This document shows, piece after piece, positions 1 to 6,550 of a DNA stretch of 31,170 nucleotides. The DNA lies in contig JBBDXI010000044.1 of assembly GCA_040902425.1 (NCBI GenBank), positions 1 through 31,170 of the forward strand. Direction: 5' to 3'. The position numbers and the translations under genes were made by a program. A model generated the notes under the pieces. It did not search any database. It was given only the letters and a program-made list of their open reading frames with translations, and was not told the origin of the DNA. Position 1 is the stretch's first letter. The number at the start of each line of letters is the position of its first letter. The DNA is from JBBDXI01 sp040902425 (lineage in GTDB: Bacteria; Planctomycetota; Phycisphaerae; Phycisphaerales; UBA1924).

Positions 1-455
1 CCGCCCCCCCCCCACCCCCCCCCCCCCCCCACCCCACCCCCGCCCCCCCCCCCCCCCCCGCCGGCGCCCCCCCGCCACCCGCCCGGCCCGAGCCCAAGCC
101 GCCGATCACCTTCGACGACTTCGCGCGGACCGACCTCCGCGTCGCCCGCGTCGTGCAGGCGGAGAACCACCCCAACGCCGACAAGCTCCTGAAGCTCCAA
201 GTGGACGACGGCTCCGGCACGCCCCGGCAGATCTGCGCGGGCATCCGCGGCCACTACGCCGCGGAGGACCTCGTCGGGAAGCTCATCGTGATCGTCGCCA
301 ATCTCGCCCCCCGCGTCATCCGGGGGGAGGAGTCGCGTGGGATGCTCCTGGCCGCCAGCGAGCCGGCGAAGGAGAGTGGGGGAGGCGCCGGAGAGCGGCG
401 CGTGGTGGTCATCACGCCGATGGCGGACCTCGCCCCCGGGTCGATCGTCTCGTAA
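1..455 (+). CDS. metG: C-terminal tRNA-binding domain, probable methionyl-tRNA synthetase (5' partial)
   Basis: The reading frame is open from the first complete codon at position 3, so the gene begins outside the window. About 30 residues of almost pure Pro/Ala are followed by an OB-fold tRNA-binding domain of the MetRS C-terminal/Trbp111/EMAP-II type. Typical segments are FDDFARTDLRVARVV, HPNADKLLKLQVDDG, QICAGI and a late RGEESRGMLLAAS. In MetRS this domain raises tRNA affinity and helps dimerisation. The proline-rich stretch before it looks like a linker joining a catalytic body to the domain, which favours a MetRS C-terminus over a stand-alone tRNA-binding protein. The frame ends with TAA at 453-455, 12 bp before the convergent end of the next gene. 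The domain call is firm. The MetRS assignment is inferred because the catalytic part is not visible. Confidence 0.8.
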   Translation, partial: APPPPPPPPHPTPAPPPPPAGAPPPPARPEPKPPITFDDFARTDLRVARVVQAENHPNADKLLKLQVDDGSGTPRQICAGIRGHYAAEDLVGKLIVIVANLAPRVIRGEESRGMLLAASEPAKESGGGAGERRVVVITPMADLAPGSIVS

Positions 456-467
456 TGGAAACGCGGT

Positions 468-1352
468 TCAGCGCTTGGGCGCCGCGTCCGGCGAGGGCTT
501 CGCGTGGTCCGGCGCGCGGGGGTCGGGCTTCGCCTCGTCCGGCTTCGGGCCCTCCGGACGATCTCGCCGCTGCCCCGGCGGGTGCTGCGCCCGCTCCTTC
601 GCGAAATCCAGCCGCTGGCTGATGTAGTTGTCCCGCTCCGAGAGCTTCTCGCCCAGCTCCTTGCGCAGCTGCGCGATCCGCTGCTCCAAGACGGCGATCT
701 CGCGCGTCCGCACCGCGCTCTGCGCCTCGAAGTGCGCCCCGAAGGCCGCGACCGCCTGCTTCTGCGCCTCGGCGGCCTCGGCGCCCGCGGCGTCCTTCCG
801 GAGGGCGTCGATCAGCCTGCGCATCGCCCCCATCGACTCCCACCCGCTGCGGAACTCGGCGATCCGCAGGGCCCGCAGCTCCTCGTCGCGCTCCGCCAGC
901 AGCTCGCGGATGTGCGGCGCCAGCCGCGCGATCGTCCGCTCGGCCGCCGGCGCGTTGTCCTTCTCCAGGTCCTTGATCCGCGTCACCATCTCCGGGTAGT
1001 GGCGCGTCAGAAACTCCATGATCGTCGCGCGGTCGGGCAGCTCGCCCCGGTCCGGCCCGCCGTCGGCTCTCCCGCCGTTGGCCCCGGTGCTGCCGGGTGC
1101 GCGCCGGCGCCACGGCTCGACCGAGTCCCGCACCGCATCCGGCGCTTCGCCCCGGTCGAGGCGCGCCACCGCCTGCTCGAACCGCTCGATCATCTGCCTC
1201 GACTCGGCGATCCTCCGGACGAACCTCGCCCGTAGCGAGGCCGCGTCGTCCGGCTCGCGGGCCGGCGGGGGCTGTGGCGGCTGGGCCGCGAGGCCGCCGA
1301 GCATCACGGCCCCGATGAGCGTCCCCGCGATACCGGCGAGCACGCGTCTCAC
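468..1352 (-). CDS. exported coiled-coil protein, third gene of sigma operon
   Basis: Function unknown. The product is 294 aa with an N-terminal signal-like segment (residues 1-23, MRR start, hydrophobic core, LAAQ end) and no other membrane segment. The remainder is mostly charged helix: residues 40-70, 115-165 and 200-255 show heptad-like Leu/Ile/Ala spacing with many Glu, Arg and Lys. The last 40 residues are Pro/Lys/Asp-rich and probably disordered. The start is GTG at 1352, inside the GTGA that also ends the upstream anti-sigma-like gene, so the two are probably translationally coupled. As the last gene of a sigma/anti-sigma operon it may be a periplasmic sensor or effector of that module; this is inference from position only. 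Confidence 0.7.
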   Translation of the reverse strand: MRRVLAGIAGTLIGAVMLGGLAAQPPQPPPAREPDDAASLRARFVRRIAESRQMIERFEQAVARLDRGEAPDAVRDSVEPWRRRAPGSTGANGGRADGGPDRGELPDRATIMEFLTRHYPEMVTRIKDLEKDNAPAAERTIARLAPHIRELLAERDEELRALRIAEFRSGWESMGAMRRLIDALRKDAAGAEAAEAQKQAVAAFGAHFEAQSAVRTREIAVLEQRIAQLRKELGEKLSERDNYISQRLDFAKERAQHPPGQRRDRPEGPKPDEAKPDPRAPDHAKPSPDAAPKR

Positions 1353-1810
1353 AGCGAGTCCCCCTCGAGCAGCTCATCCCCGATGCGCCGCAGCGAGTCC
1401 TGGACGGCCGCGGTATCGGAGAACAGCACGTCGATCCGCTCGCCGACAGGGTCGTGCCCCCGCAGGGCGAGCATCAGGTCCACATCGTCCTCCAGGGTGG
1501 AGACCAGCCGGACGTTCGGAACCTCCGGCCCGCCGCCCGGCAGGGGTGTCGGACGCGTGCCCAGGTACACCACCGCCGCGGCGCCGCACAGGGCGACCAC
1601 GGCCGCGACCCGGTAGGCCAGCGTCCGCACCGTGCGCGTGAACACCAGGGGCGCCGGCGCCTCCAGCATGCCCGCGGTGCGGTCCGCCACCCGCGCCTCC
1701 ATCCCGGCCGGGGCAGAGGCCCGCTCGCGCTCTCCGAGGGCATCCAGCGCCCCGGAAATGGCCACCAGCTCGGCCGGTGTCTCGAATGTCTCGTTCTCAC
1801 GCCCGTTCAT
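1349..1810 (-). CDS. membrane-anchored anti-sigma-like protein
   Basis: The product is 153 aa. An N-terminal cytosolic part of about 60 residues contains a short motif, ALGERERASAPAGMEARVAD, of a kind often seen at the N-terminus of small anti-sigma factors. One transmembrane helix follows (about residues 65-84), then a 70-residue outer domain with no recognised fold. The ATG at 1810 lies inside the 3' end of the sigma gene (14-bp overlap). The stop overlaps the GTG of the next gene. No zinc-binding HxxxCxxC is visible, so it is not a classical ZAS-type anti-sigma. Sigma binding is inferred from gene order and topology. An in-frame codon further upstream (1846) would begin deeper in the sigma gene and is less likely. 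Confidence 0.7.
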   Translation of the reverse strand: MNGRENETFETPAELVAISGALDALGERERASAPAGMEARVADRTAGMLEAPAPLVFTRTVRTLAYRVAAVVALCGAAAVVYLGTRPTPLPGGGPEVPNVRLVSTLEDDVDLMLALRGHDPVGERIDVLFSDTAAVQDSLRRIGDELLEGDSL

Positions 1811-2444
1811 GATCGACCCCTGTCGTTTCCGTCGTCCCTTCTCCACCCACCCCCGCCCCCCCTCCGGCCCCTTCCATCAACTGCTTCAGCTTCCGCAAGG
1901 CCCTGTGATGCCGGGCCAGCAAGGTCCCCAGGGGCTCCCCGAGCAGCTCCGACATCTGCTTGAAGCTCAACCCACCATGATGTCGCAGCTCGATCACTTC
2001 CCTGTCCGACTCCCCTAGCTTGCCCATCGCCTCCCGCAGCCGTCCGACCACCACGCCGCTGACCCTCTCTTCGGCCGCCTCGGGCGCCGCCTCCACCCCG
2101 CCGAACATTGCCGGATCGGTCGCCTCGGGCCGGTGCCGGGCCCGACGCATCTCGTCCCGGATGCGGTTCATGGTGATGCGGAAGAGCCATGGCTCGAACT
2201 TCCCCTGTTCCGCGTACCCGCCCGCCCCCAGCTTCGCCGCGACCGTCGCGAACACTGACTGCGTGATCTCCTCGGCCAGGTCCGCCCGCTGGCACCGGCT
2301 CTTGGCCAGCGCGAAGACCCGCCGCCCGTACAACTCGACCACCTGCCGCCAGGCCCATTCCTCGCCCCGGCAGGCCGCCGCCAGCAGACCCGCAGTGTCG
2401 GGAGCCCCGGGAGGCTTGGGGGGGCGCTGCTGTGGGTCTGACAC
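1797..2444 (-). CDS. ECF-type RNA polymerase sigma factor
   Basis: Sigma-70 family protein of the extracytoplasmic-function type, about 215 aa from the chosen start. Region 2 is clear: AWRQVVELYGRRVFALAKSR, AEEITQSVFATV and FEPWLFRITMNRIRDEMRR correspond to helices 2.1-2.4, which bind core polymerase and the -10 element. Region 4 is present (LGESDREVIELRHHGGLSFKQMSELLG, given here as the start of that helix-turn-helix). Its recognition-helix segment is GTLLARHHRALRKLK, where most relatives read GTVKSRLHRALRKL. The conserved domain begins well inside the frame. A GTG at 2444 gives a normal-length N-terminus; the only ATG (2513) would add 23 unconserved residues. The gene overlaps the anti-sigma-like gene downstream. 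Its upstream region is shared with the divergent gene at 2575. Confidence 0.9.
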   Translation of the reverse strand: MSDPQQRPPKPPGAPDTAGLLAAACRGEEWAWRQVVELYGRRVFALAKSRCQRADLAEEITQSVFATVAAKLGAGGYAEQGKFEPWLFRITMNRIRDEMRRARHRPEATDPAMFGGVEAAPEAAEERVSGVVVGRLREAMGKLGESDREVIELRHHGGLSFKQMSELLGEPLGTLLARHHRALRKLKQLMEGAGGGAGVGGEGTTETTGVDHERA

Positions 2445-2561
2445 CGGCTGTTTCCGTATGGACAACGATCGGAGGGGGTGCCTATTGCCGGCGCCCACAG
2501 GGGGCGCGGCCACGCCCCTCCGCCCCTATCTGCGCTCCGCCCCGCGCGGGGGACCGAACCG

Positions 2562-2567
2562 TATCCT
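2562..2567 (+). promoter_or_regulatory. TAnnnT (-10-like) hexamer, 7 nt before start
   Basis: TATCCT lies 7 nt before the ATG at 2575, and no purine-rich Shine-Dalgarno is visible between them. If it is a -10 element, transcription would begin at or next to the start codon. The same arrangement recurs at several other genes in the window, which is the main support. Confidence 0.45.
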
Positions 2568-2574
2568 GTCCGCC

Positions 2575-2955
2575 ATGACCCCGGTGGCCTACACGGTAAC
2601 GGCCCGATTCGCGGACCCCTCCATCACCGGGGAGTACATCCGATGGCTGAGCGGGGGCCACATCCGGGCGGTGATCGCCGGGGGTGCGCAGCACGCCGAG
2701 ATCGTCCGTATCGACGACCCGTCCGCACCCGCGCGGGTTGAAGTCCGCTACACGTTCCCGGACCGGGCAACCCTCGACCGGTACCTCGCCCAGTTCGCCC
2801 CGGCCCTCCGCGCGGATGGGCTCGCCCGCTTCCCGCCCGATCGGGGGATCACCTTCGAACGCACCACCGGCCCGATTGGAAGAGCACGGGGGGATGAGCG
2901 CCTGCTCACCGGCTCGACCCTCACCGAATCCGAATACACGCCCGCCGCGCCCTGA
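2575..2955 (+). CDS. DUF4286-like small protein
   Basis: The product is 126 aa with the build of the DUF4286 family (ferredoxin-like alpha/beta, dimeric alpha-beta barrel type). It opens with a beta strand (VAYTVTARFADPSITGEYIR), then a WLSGGHIRAVIAGGA segment, a second strand pair around VEVRYTFPDRATLDRYL, and an APALRADGLARFP segment near the end. Members of this family are small cytosolic proteins without established function. The chosen ATG is the first in a frame open much further upstream, and it coincides with the start of family-like sequence. It is divergent from the sigma operon at 2444 and stands 15 bp before the second sigma gene, which has its own putative promoter. The last 25 residues are not family-like. 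Confidence 0.75.
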   Translation: MTPVAYTVTARFADPSITGEYIRWLSGGHIRAVIAGGAQHAEIVRIDDPSAPARVEVRYTFPDRATLDRYLAQFAPALRADGLARFPPDRGITFERTTGPIGRARGDERLLTGSTLTESEYTPAAP

Positions 2956-2956
2956 T

Positions 2957-2962
2957 TAGGCT
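2957..2962 (+). promoter_or_regulatory. TAnnnT (-10-like) hexamer before a TTG start
   Basis: TAGGCT begins just after the stop codon of the preceding gene and ends 8 nt before the TTG start at 2971. No Shine-Dalgarno is seen. It is the same hexamer as the one before the gene at 21726. Confidence 0.4.
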
Positions 2963-2970
2963 TCCACCCC

Positions 2971-3573
2971 TTGGCCCACCGCAGCGACGAACAACTTCTG
3001 GAGGACTACCGCCACGGCGACACAGAGGCCTTCCGCGCCCTCATCCGGACGCACCAGGAGGACCTCCTGCGCTTCCTGATCCGCCTCACCGGCGACCGCC
3101 AGGCCGCGGAGGACATCTTCCAGGAGACCTTCCTGCAGGTCCATATATCCGCCGACACCTTCGACCCCACCCGCCGGTTCAAGCCGTGGCTGTTCACGAT
3201 TGCGGCGAACAAGGCCCGGGACCTGCTTCGTAAGAGAGTACGTCGTCAGGAAGTTGACCTTTCGGCCCCGGTGAACCGGGGGGATGACGACGGCGGGCAG
3301 TCGTTCATTGACCTCATGCAGGTCAACATCCCGCCGCCGGAAGAGGGGCTGGAGTCGGAGGAGCGGGAAGGGCAGGTCCAGCGAGCGATCGACCGCATGC
3401 CCCCCGCGCTGAAGGAGATCCTTCTCTTGGCGTATTTCCAGAGACTCAGCTACGCCCAGATTGCCGACGAGCTCCAGATCCCGCTCGGGACGGTCAAGTC
3501 CCGCCTGCACTCCGCCGTCGCGGCCTTTGCCCGCGCATGGAAACTCGTTACGACCGAGACGCCCCGCACATGA
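2971..3573 (+). CDS. ECF-type RNA polymerase sigma factor
   Basis: The product is 200 aa. Region 2 spans about residues 10-90 (DTEAFRALIRTHQEDLLRFL, AAEDIFQETFLQVH, FKPWLFTIAANKARDLLRKR). Region 4 spans about residues 135-190 (RMPPALKEILLLAYFQRLSY, QIADELQIPLGTVKSRLHSA). All hallmark elements of an ECF sigma are present, and the recognition helix is of the usual type, unlike the other sigma in this window. The start is TTG; no in-frame ATG exists before the conserved domain. The last codons overlap the ATG of the next gene as ATGA at 3570-3573. That gene encodes a membrane protein, so the pair looks like a sigma factor and its membrane-bound regulator. Confidence 0.93.
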   Translation: MAHRSDEQLLEDYRHGDTEAFRALIRTHQEDLLRFLIRLTGDRQAAEDIFQETFLQVHISADTFDPTRRFKPWLFTIAANKARDLLRKRVRRQEVDLSAPVNRGDDDGGQSFIDLMQVNIPPPEEGLESEEREGQVQRAIDRMPPALKEILLLAYFQRLSYAQIADELQIPLGTVKSRLHSAVAAFARAWKLVTTETPRT

Positions 3574-4808
3574 GCGACCCGCACCCCCGCGATCCCGACG
3601 GTCCGTTCGGCCTCCTCCAGCGCGAGGACAGCGAAGCGCTCGACGCCCTGGTCACCTGCGGCTTCGACGGGCGCACCGCCGCCCGCACGATCCCCCACGG
3701 GCGCGAGCGCATCGAGCGCCTCCAGAAGCTCCTCTCGCTCCTCGACTGCGACGCGACCTCCGACCAGTCCCTGGCCGACGTCACCTTCGCGCGCATGATG
3801 CAGGCCCGCGGCGAGGTGCTGGGCGCGCCCCCGCGGATCGACTCGCTCAGCCCCGCCGACGATGAGGCCCTCGAGGCCCTCGTCATGGCCGGCTTCGACG
3901 CCGCGCGCGTCCCGGGCGCCCTGCGCGAGCGGGCCCGCCTCCACAAGACCCTGGCCGACCTCGTCACGCGCGGCGGCTCCGTGGAGCCCTCCGCCGACCT
4001 GACCGACCGGACGCTCGCCCTCATCCAGAGGGACATCGACAGCCGCGCCGAGGCCCTCCGCATCGACTCGCGACGCGCCCGCCGCTCCTTCGGCATCCGC
4101 CTGCCCGACCTGGTCTCCGCGGCCGCGGTGCTCCTCATCGGCGCCGGCGTCCTGCTCCCCATCCTCGGCACCATGCGCGAGAGCGCCCGCCGGACCCAGT
4201 GCCTGGCGAACCTCGGCCTCACGGCCGCGGGCATGGGCAGCTACGCCATCGGCAACCGCGACTCGCTGCCCGTGGCCAACGCTTCGCTCGGCGGCGCCCA
4301 GTGGTGGAAGGTGGGCGAGCCCAGGCAATCCAACTCCGCCAACCTCTTCACGCTTCCCCGCGAGGGGTACGTCTCGCTCGAGGCCCTGGCCTGCCCCGGC
4401 AACGCCCGGGCGGTCACCACCGCCCCCGCGGGTGCCCGCGACTGGCGCAGCCTCGAGGAGATCTCCTACAGCTACCAGATCATGTTCGGCTCACAGCGCC
4501 CCGCATGGCGCCAGGGCCAGATGGTCGTCCTGGCCGACCGCTCCCCCCTGATCCCCCAGTTTGTGCGCGGGGAGGCCTCCGACCCCTTCGCCAACGCCAC
4601 CAACCACCGGGGGGCCGGCCAGCACGTCCTCCACACCACGGGCATGGTCAGTTGGGAGAAGAGCCCCGTCCTGGCTTCCGGCGAGCACATCTGGCTCCCC
4701 CGGGGCCTGGAGACGGTGGTCAAGCAGGTCACCACCAACCGCCGGGTGAAGATCCTCCAGGGCAACGAGCTCCCCGAGGCGGCGGATGACACCTTCCTCG
4801 GCCCGTAA
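3570..4808 (+). CDS. membrane protein: duplicated cytosolic module plus pseudopilin-like outer domain (sigma partner)
   Basis: The product is 412 aa from the ATG that overlaps the sigma stop (ATGA); an ATG at 3537 would add 11 residues inside the sigma gene. Residues 19-80 and 97-159 are two copies of one module, each opening with D-x-EAL-x-ALV-x-x-GFD, then an Arg-rich helix with Leu pairs, then S-x-x-L-x-D-x-T. A hydrophobic helix at about 181-200 follows. Directly after it come LLPILGTMRESARRTQCLAN, LGLTAAGMGSYAIGNRDSLP and later CPGN and NHRGAGQHVL. This is the pattern of planctomycete DUF1559/type II pseudopilin-like proteins. The usual N-terminal prepilin cleavage signal is replaced by the duplicated module. 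By position it is the likely anti-sigma or signal partner of the upstream sigma factor. Function is inferred, not known. Confidence 0.7.
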   Translation: MSDPHPRDPDGPFGLLQREDSEALDALVTCGFDGRTAARTIPHGRERIERLQKLLSLLDCDATSDQSLADVTFARMMQARGEVLGAPPRIDSLSPADDEALEALVMAGFDAARVPGALRERARLHKTLADLVTRGGSVEPSADLTDRTLALIQRDIDSRAEALRIDSRRARRSFGIRLPDLVSAAAVLLIGAGVLLPILGTMRESARRTQCLANLGLTAAGMGSYAIGNRDSLPVANASLGGAQWWKVGEPRQSNSANLFTLPREGYVSLEALACPGNARAVTTAPAGARDWRSLEEISYSYQIMFGSQRPAWRQGQMVVLADRSPLIPQFVRGEASDPFANATNHRGAGQHVLHTTGMVSWEKSPVLASGEHIWLPRGLETVVKQVTTNRRVKILQGNELPEAADDTFLGP

Positions 4809-4817
4809 TGGGGGGTG

Positions 4818-4849
4818 GCATGGGCAAGCCGCTTTGGGCTTGCCCGTGC
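4818..4849 (+). terminator. strong hairpin after the sigma-partner gene
   Basis: GCATGGGCAAGCC (4818-4830) pairs with GGCTTGCCCGTGC (4837-4849) over 13 bp with one G-T pair and a 6-nt loop. It starts 10 nt after the stop of the preceding gene. No U-tract follows, so it may be a non-canonical terminator, an mRNA end stabiliser or a leader structure for rpmI. It is placed upstream of a ribosomal protein operon. Confidence 0.45.
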
Positions 4850-4977
4850 GAGAAATCTGGCACTCCCAAGCCCGCTAGCCCGCGGCTCCTTGCTGCCGGC
4901 CAACCACACGTCTAACCTTCCCTCCCCTCTGCCGGGACGGGCTCCTGATCGCCCCCCACCGGTCCTGGAGCCAGCCG

Positions 4978-5277
4978 ATGCCCAAGAACAAGCCCCACAA
5001 GGGCCTCGCCAAGCGTGTCCGCGTCTCCAAGACCGGCAAGGTCCGCCACCGCACCGCCGGCCACAAGCACCTCCGCTCCAGCAAGAGCGGCAAGCGCCTC
5101 CGCCACCTCCGCCACGGCCCCTACATGGCCGACGCCGACGTGAAGCGCCTCGAGAAGCTGCTCTTCCGCCGCCTCCGCGGCCGGACGCAGCCCCGCACCG
5201 CCCTCCGAAAGAGCCCCTCCCCCGCCGAGCGCCGCGCCGCTCAGGAAGCCAAGAAGGCCGAGGCCAAGAAGGCATAG
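4978..5277 (+). CDS. rpmI: 50S ribosomal protein L35
   Basis: The first 65 residues match bacterial L35: MPKNKPHKGLAKRVRVSKTG, RHRTAGHKHLRSSKSGKRLR and a C-terminal DADVKRLEKLLF segment. L35 is a small basic protein of the large subunit. The product here is 99 aa, against about 64-66 in most bacteria, because of a 35-residue Lys/Ala/Arg-rich extension (residues 66-99). The ATG has GGAG 7 nt upstream. The gene is followed by rplT after 126 bp, as expected, but infC, which usually precedes it, is not here; the upstream neighbour is a sigma-factor partner gene. Confidence 0.96.
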   Translation: MPKNKPHKGLAKRVRVSKTGKVRHRTAGHKHLRSSKSGKRLRHLRHGPYMADADVKRLEKLLFRRLRGRTQPRTALRKSPSPAERRAAQEAKKAEAKKA

Positions 5278-5295
5278 AGATTCAGACCTGAGTTG

Positions 5296-5314
5296 GGGCA
5301 GGCCACGCCTGCCC
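5296..5314 (+). promoter_or_regulatory. hairpin 1 in rpmI-rplT spacer
   Basis: GGGCAGG (5296-5302) pairs with CCTGCCC (5308-5314) around a 5-nt loop. It sits directly against a second hairpin. The pair occupies the spacer between rpmI and rplT and could be a processing, attenuation or autoregulatory structure. Confidence 0.4.
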
Positions 5315-5331
5315 GGCAGCAACAGCTGCCG
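5314..5331 (+). promoter_or_regulatory. hairpin 2 in rpmI-rplT spacer
   Basis: CGGCAGC (5314-5320) pairs with GCTGCCG (5325-5331) around an AACA loop. It shares its first base with the end of hairpin 1, so the two would stack as tandem stems. L20 autoregulates its operon through RNA structure in other bacteria; whether these stems serve that role is inference. Confidence 0.4.
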
Positions 5332-5403
5332 AAACAAAGCCCGCCCGTTCGGGATCAAAGCCGGCCTTGAGCCGCCCCGCCGGGCACCGATGGAGTCCTG
5401 ACC

Positions 5404-5775
5404 ATGCCCCGAGTTCGCAAAGGCGCCGCCCGCGCCCAGGCCCGCAAGCGGATCCTCCGCAAAGCCCGCGGCTACTACGGCGTCAAGAGCAAGCACAAGT
5501 ACCACGCCGACAACGCCATCATCCGCGCCGGCGTCTACGCCTACCGCGACCGCCGCACCCGCAAGCGCGACATGCGGGCCCTGTGGATCACCCGCATCAC
5601 CGCCGCCTGCCGGATGCGCGACAGCCGCTACAGCCTGTTCATGAACGGCCTGAAGCTCGCGGGCGTCATCCTCAACCGCAAGATGCTCAGCCAGCTCGCC
5701 ATCGACGACCCCAAGGCCTTCGACCAGATCGCCGAGCTGGCCGCCAAGGCGCCCCGCCCCGCAAAGGCGGCCTGA
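5404..5775 (+). CDS. rplT: 50S ribosomal protein L20
   Basis: The product is 123 aa, a normal length. It shows the L20 pattern throughout: MPRVRKGAARAQARKRILRK, an ARGYYG segment, then the helical C-terminal domain with LWITRITAACRM and a GLKLAGVILNRKMLSQLAI stretch. L20 binds 23S rRNA early in assembly and represses its own operon in well-studied bacteria. GGAG lies about 8 nt before the ATG. pheS/pheT, which often follow rplT, are not here; the next gene is an M50 protease. Confidence 0.97.
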   Translation: MPRVRKGAARAQARKRILRKARGYYGVKSKHKYHADNAIIRAGVYAYRDRRTRKRDMRALWITRITAACRMRDSRYSLFMNGLKLAGVILNRKMLSQLAIDDPKAFDQIAELAAKAPRPAKAA

Positions 5776-5792
5776 CCCTTGTGGGGGTGCCA

Positions 5793-5822
5793 CTGCTCGC
5801 GGCGTTCTTCGCCGCGCAGCAG
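5793..5822 (+). terminator. hairpin after rplT
   Basis: CTGCTCGCGGCG (5793-5804) pairs with CGCCGCGCAGCAG (5810-5822) over 12 bp with one bulged base and a TTCTT loop. It begins 18 nt after the rplT stop and ends before the RBS of the next gene. It lacks a U-tract, but its position suits an end point for the rpmI-rplT transcript. Confidence 0.5.
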
Positions 5823-5846
5823 TGCAGAACTCCCCAAGGCCCCGCC

Positions 5847-5850
5847 GGAG
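5847..5850 (+). promoter_or_regulatory. RBS deciding the M50 protease start
   Basis: GGAG lies 7 nt before the GTG at 5858. The frame is open to an earlier GTG at 5822, but that codon lies in the hairpin that ends there and has no RBS. Confidence 0.6.
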
Positions 5851-5857
5851 AACCGCC

Positions 5858-6550
5858 GTGCTTGACCGCTGGTGGGTGGCGGAGTGGTGGGCAGCCGATC
5901 CGGCCATGCTCATCTCGTGGATCGTCTGGATCATCGGCTCGGTCTGCCTCCACGAGCTGGGGCACGGCTGGGCCGCGATCCGTTGCGGCGATCGCACGCC
6001 CATCGAGCTGGGCCACATGACGTGGAACCCCCTGGTCCACATGGGTCCCATCAGCCTCGGTGTCTTCGCGCTCACGGGGATCACCTGGGGGCTCATGCCC
6101 GTGAACCCGGCGCGTTTCCGCGGCCCCTACGACTTTGCCAAGGTTGCCCTCGCCGGTCCGGTGATGAACCTCAGCCTGGCGATCACGGCGCTGCTGCTGT
6201 CCGGGTGCTGGATCGGCATGGCGGGCGGGTACTGGTTCAACGGCGTCAGTGTGTCCGCGACGCTGTACGGCAATGTCCAGACGTTCTTCTGGGTCGGCGT
6301 CGCCGTCAACCTGTTCGGGGCCGCGTTCAACCTGCTGCCGATCCCGCCCCTCGACGGGTCCACGATCGCCCGCACGCTCTCCCCGGCCTACCGCGAACTG
6401 GTCTCGCGCGAGCAGGCCCCGCTGTTCTCCGCCATCGCCTTCGCGGTCGTGTTCGTCTGGGGCAGCCAGCACATCTACGACGCGGTGTTCGGGACCGCGA
6501 CCGCGGTCGTGGACTACGTCGCCACCGCGATGACCGGGCGGACGCGCTAG
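5858..6550 (+). CDS. M50 (site-2 protease family) intramembrane metalloprotease
   Basis: The product is 230 aa with several hydrophobic segments. The zinc-binding HELGH motif lies at residues 32-36 in the first membrane segment. A second family segment, NLLPIPPLDGS (about residues 158-168), supplies the third zinc ligand, Asp. AGPVMNL (99-105) is also typical. There is no PDZ domain, so this is a small peptidase of the compact, cytosol-or-membrane type rather than RseP-like. Such enzymes cut transmembrane segments of regulators or other membrane proteins. Two anti-sigma-like membrane proteins are encoded within 5 kb, but a link is only a possibility. The gene converges on the ureohydrolase gene, with the stops overlapping in CTAG. 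Confidence 0.9.
   Translation: MLDRWWVAEWWAADPAMLISWIVWIIGSVCLHELGHGWAAIRCGDRTPIELGHMTWNPLVHMGPISLGVFALTGITWGLMPVNPARFRGPYDFAKVALAGPVMNLSLAITALLLSGCWIGMAGGYWFNGVSVSATLYGNVQTFFWVGVAVNLFGAAFNLLPIPPLDGSTIARTLSPAYRELVSREQAPLFSAIAFAVVFVWGSQHIYDAVFGTATAVVDYVATAMTGRTR

Noticed and set aside
412..1377. Long open frame overlapping the coiled-coil gene in another frame
   Set aside because: It is Arg/Gly/Ala-rich with no domain, and the 468-1352 frame has a signal peptide and operon overlap; it is a high-GC shadow.
5290..5335. Tandem hairpins between rpmI and rplT as a known riboswitch
   Set aside because: Too small and without conserved ligand-binding core bases; kept only as candidate regulatory stems.
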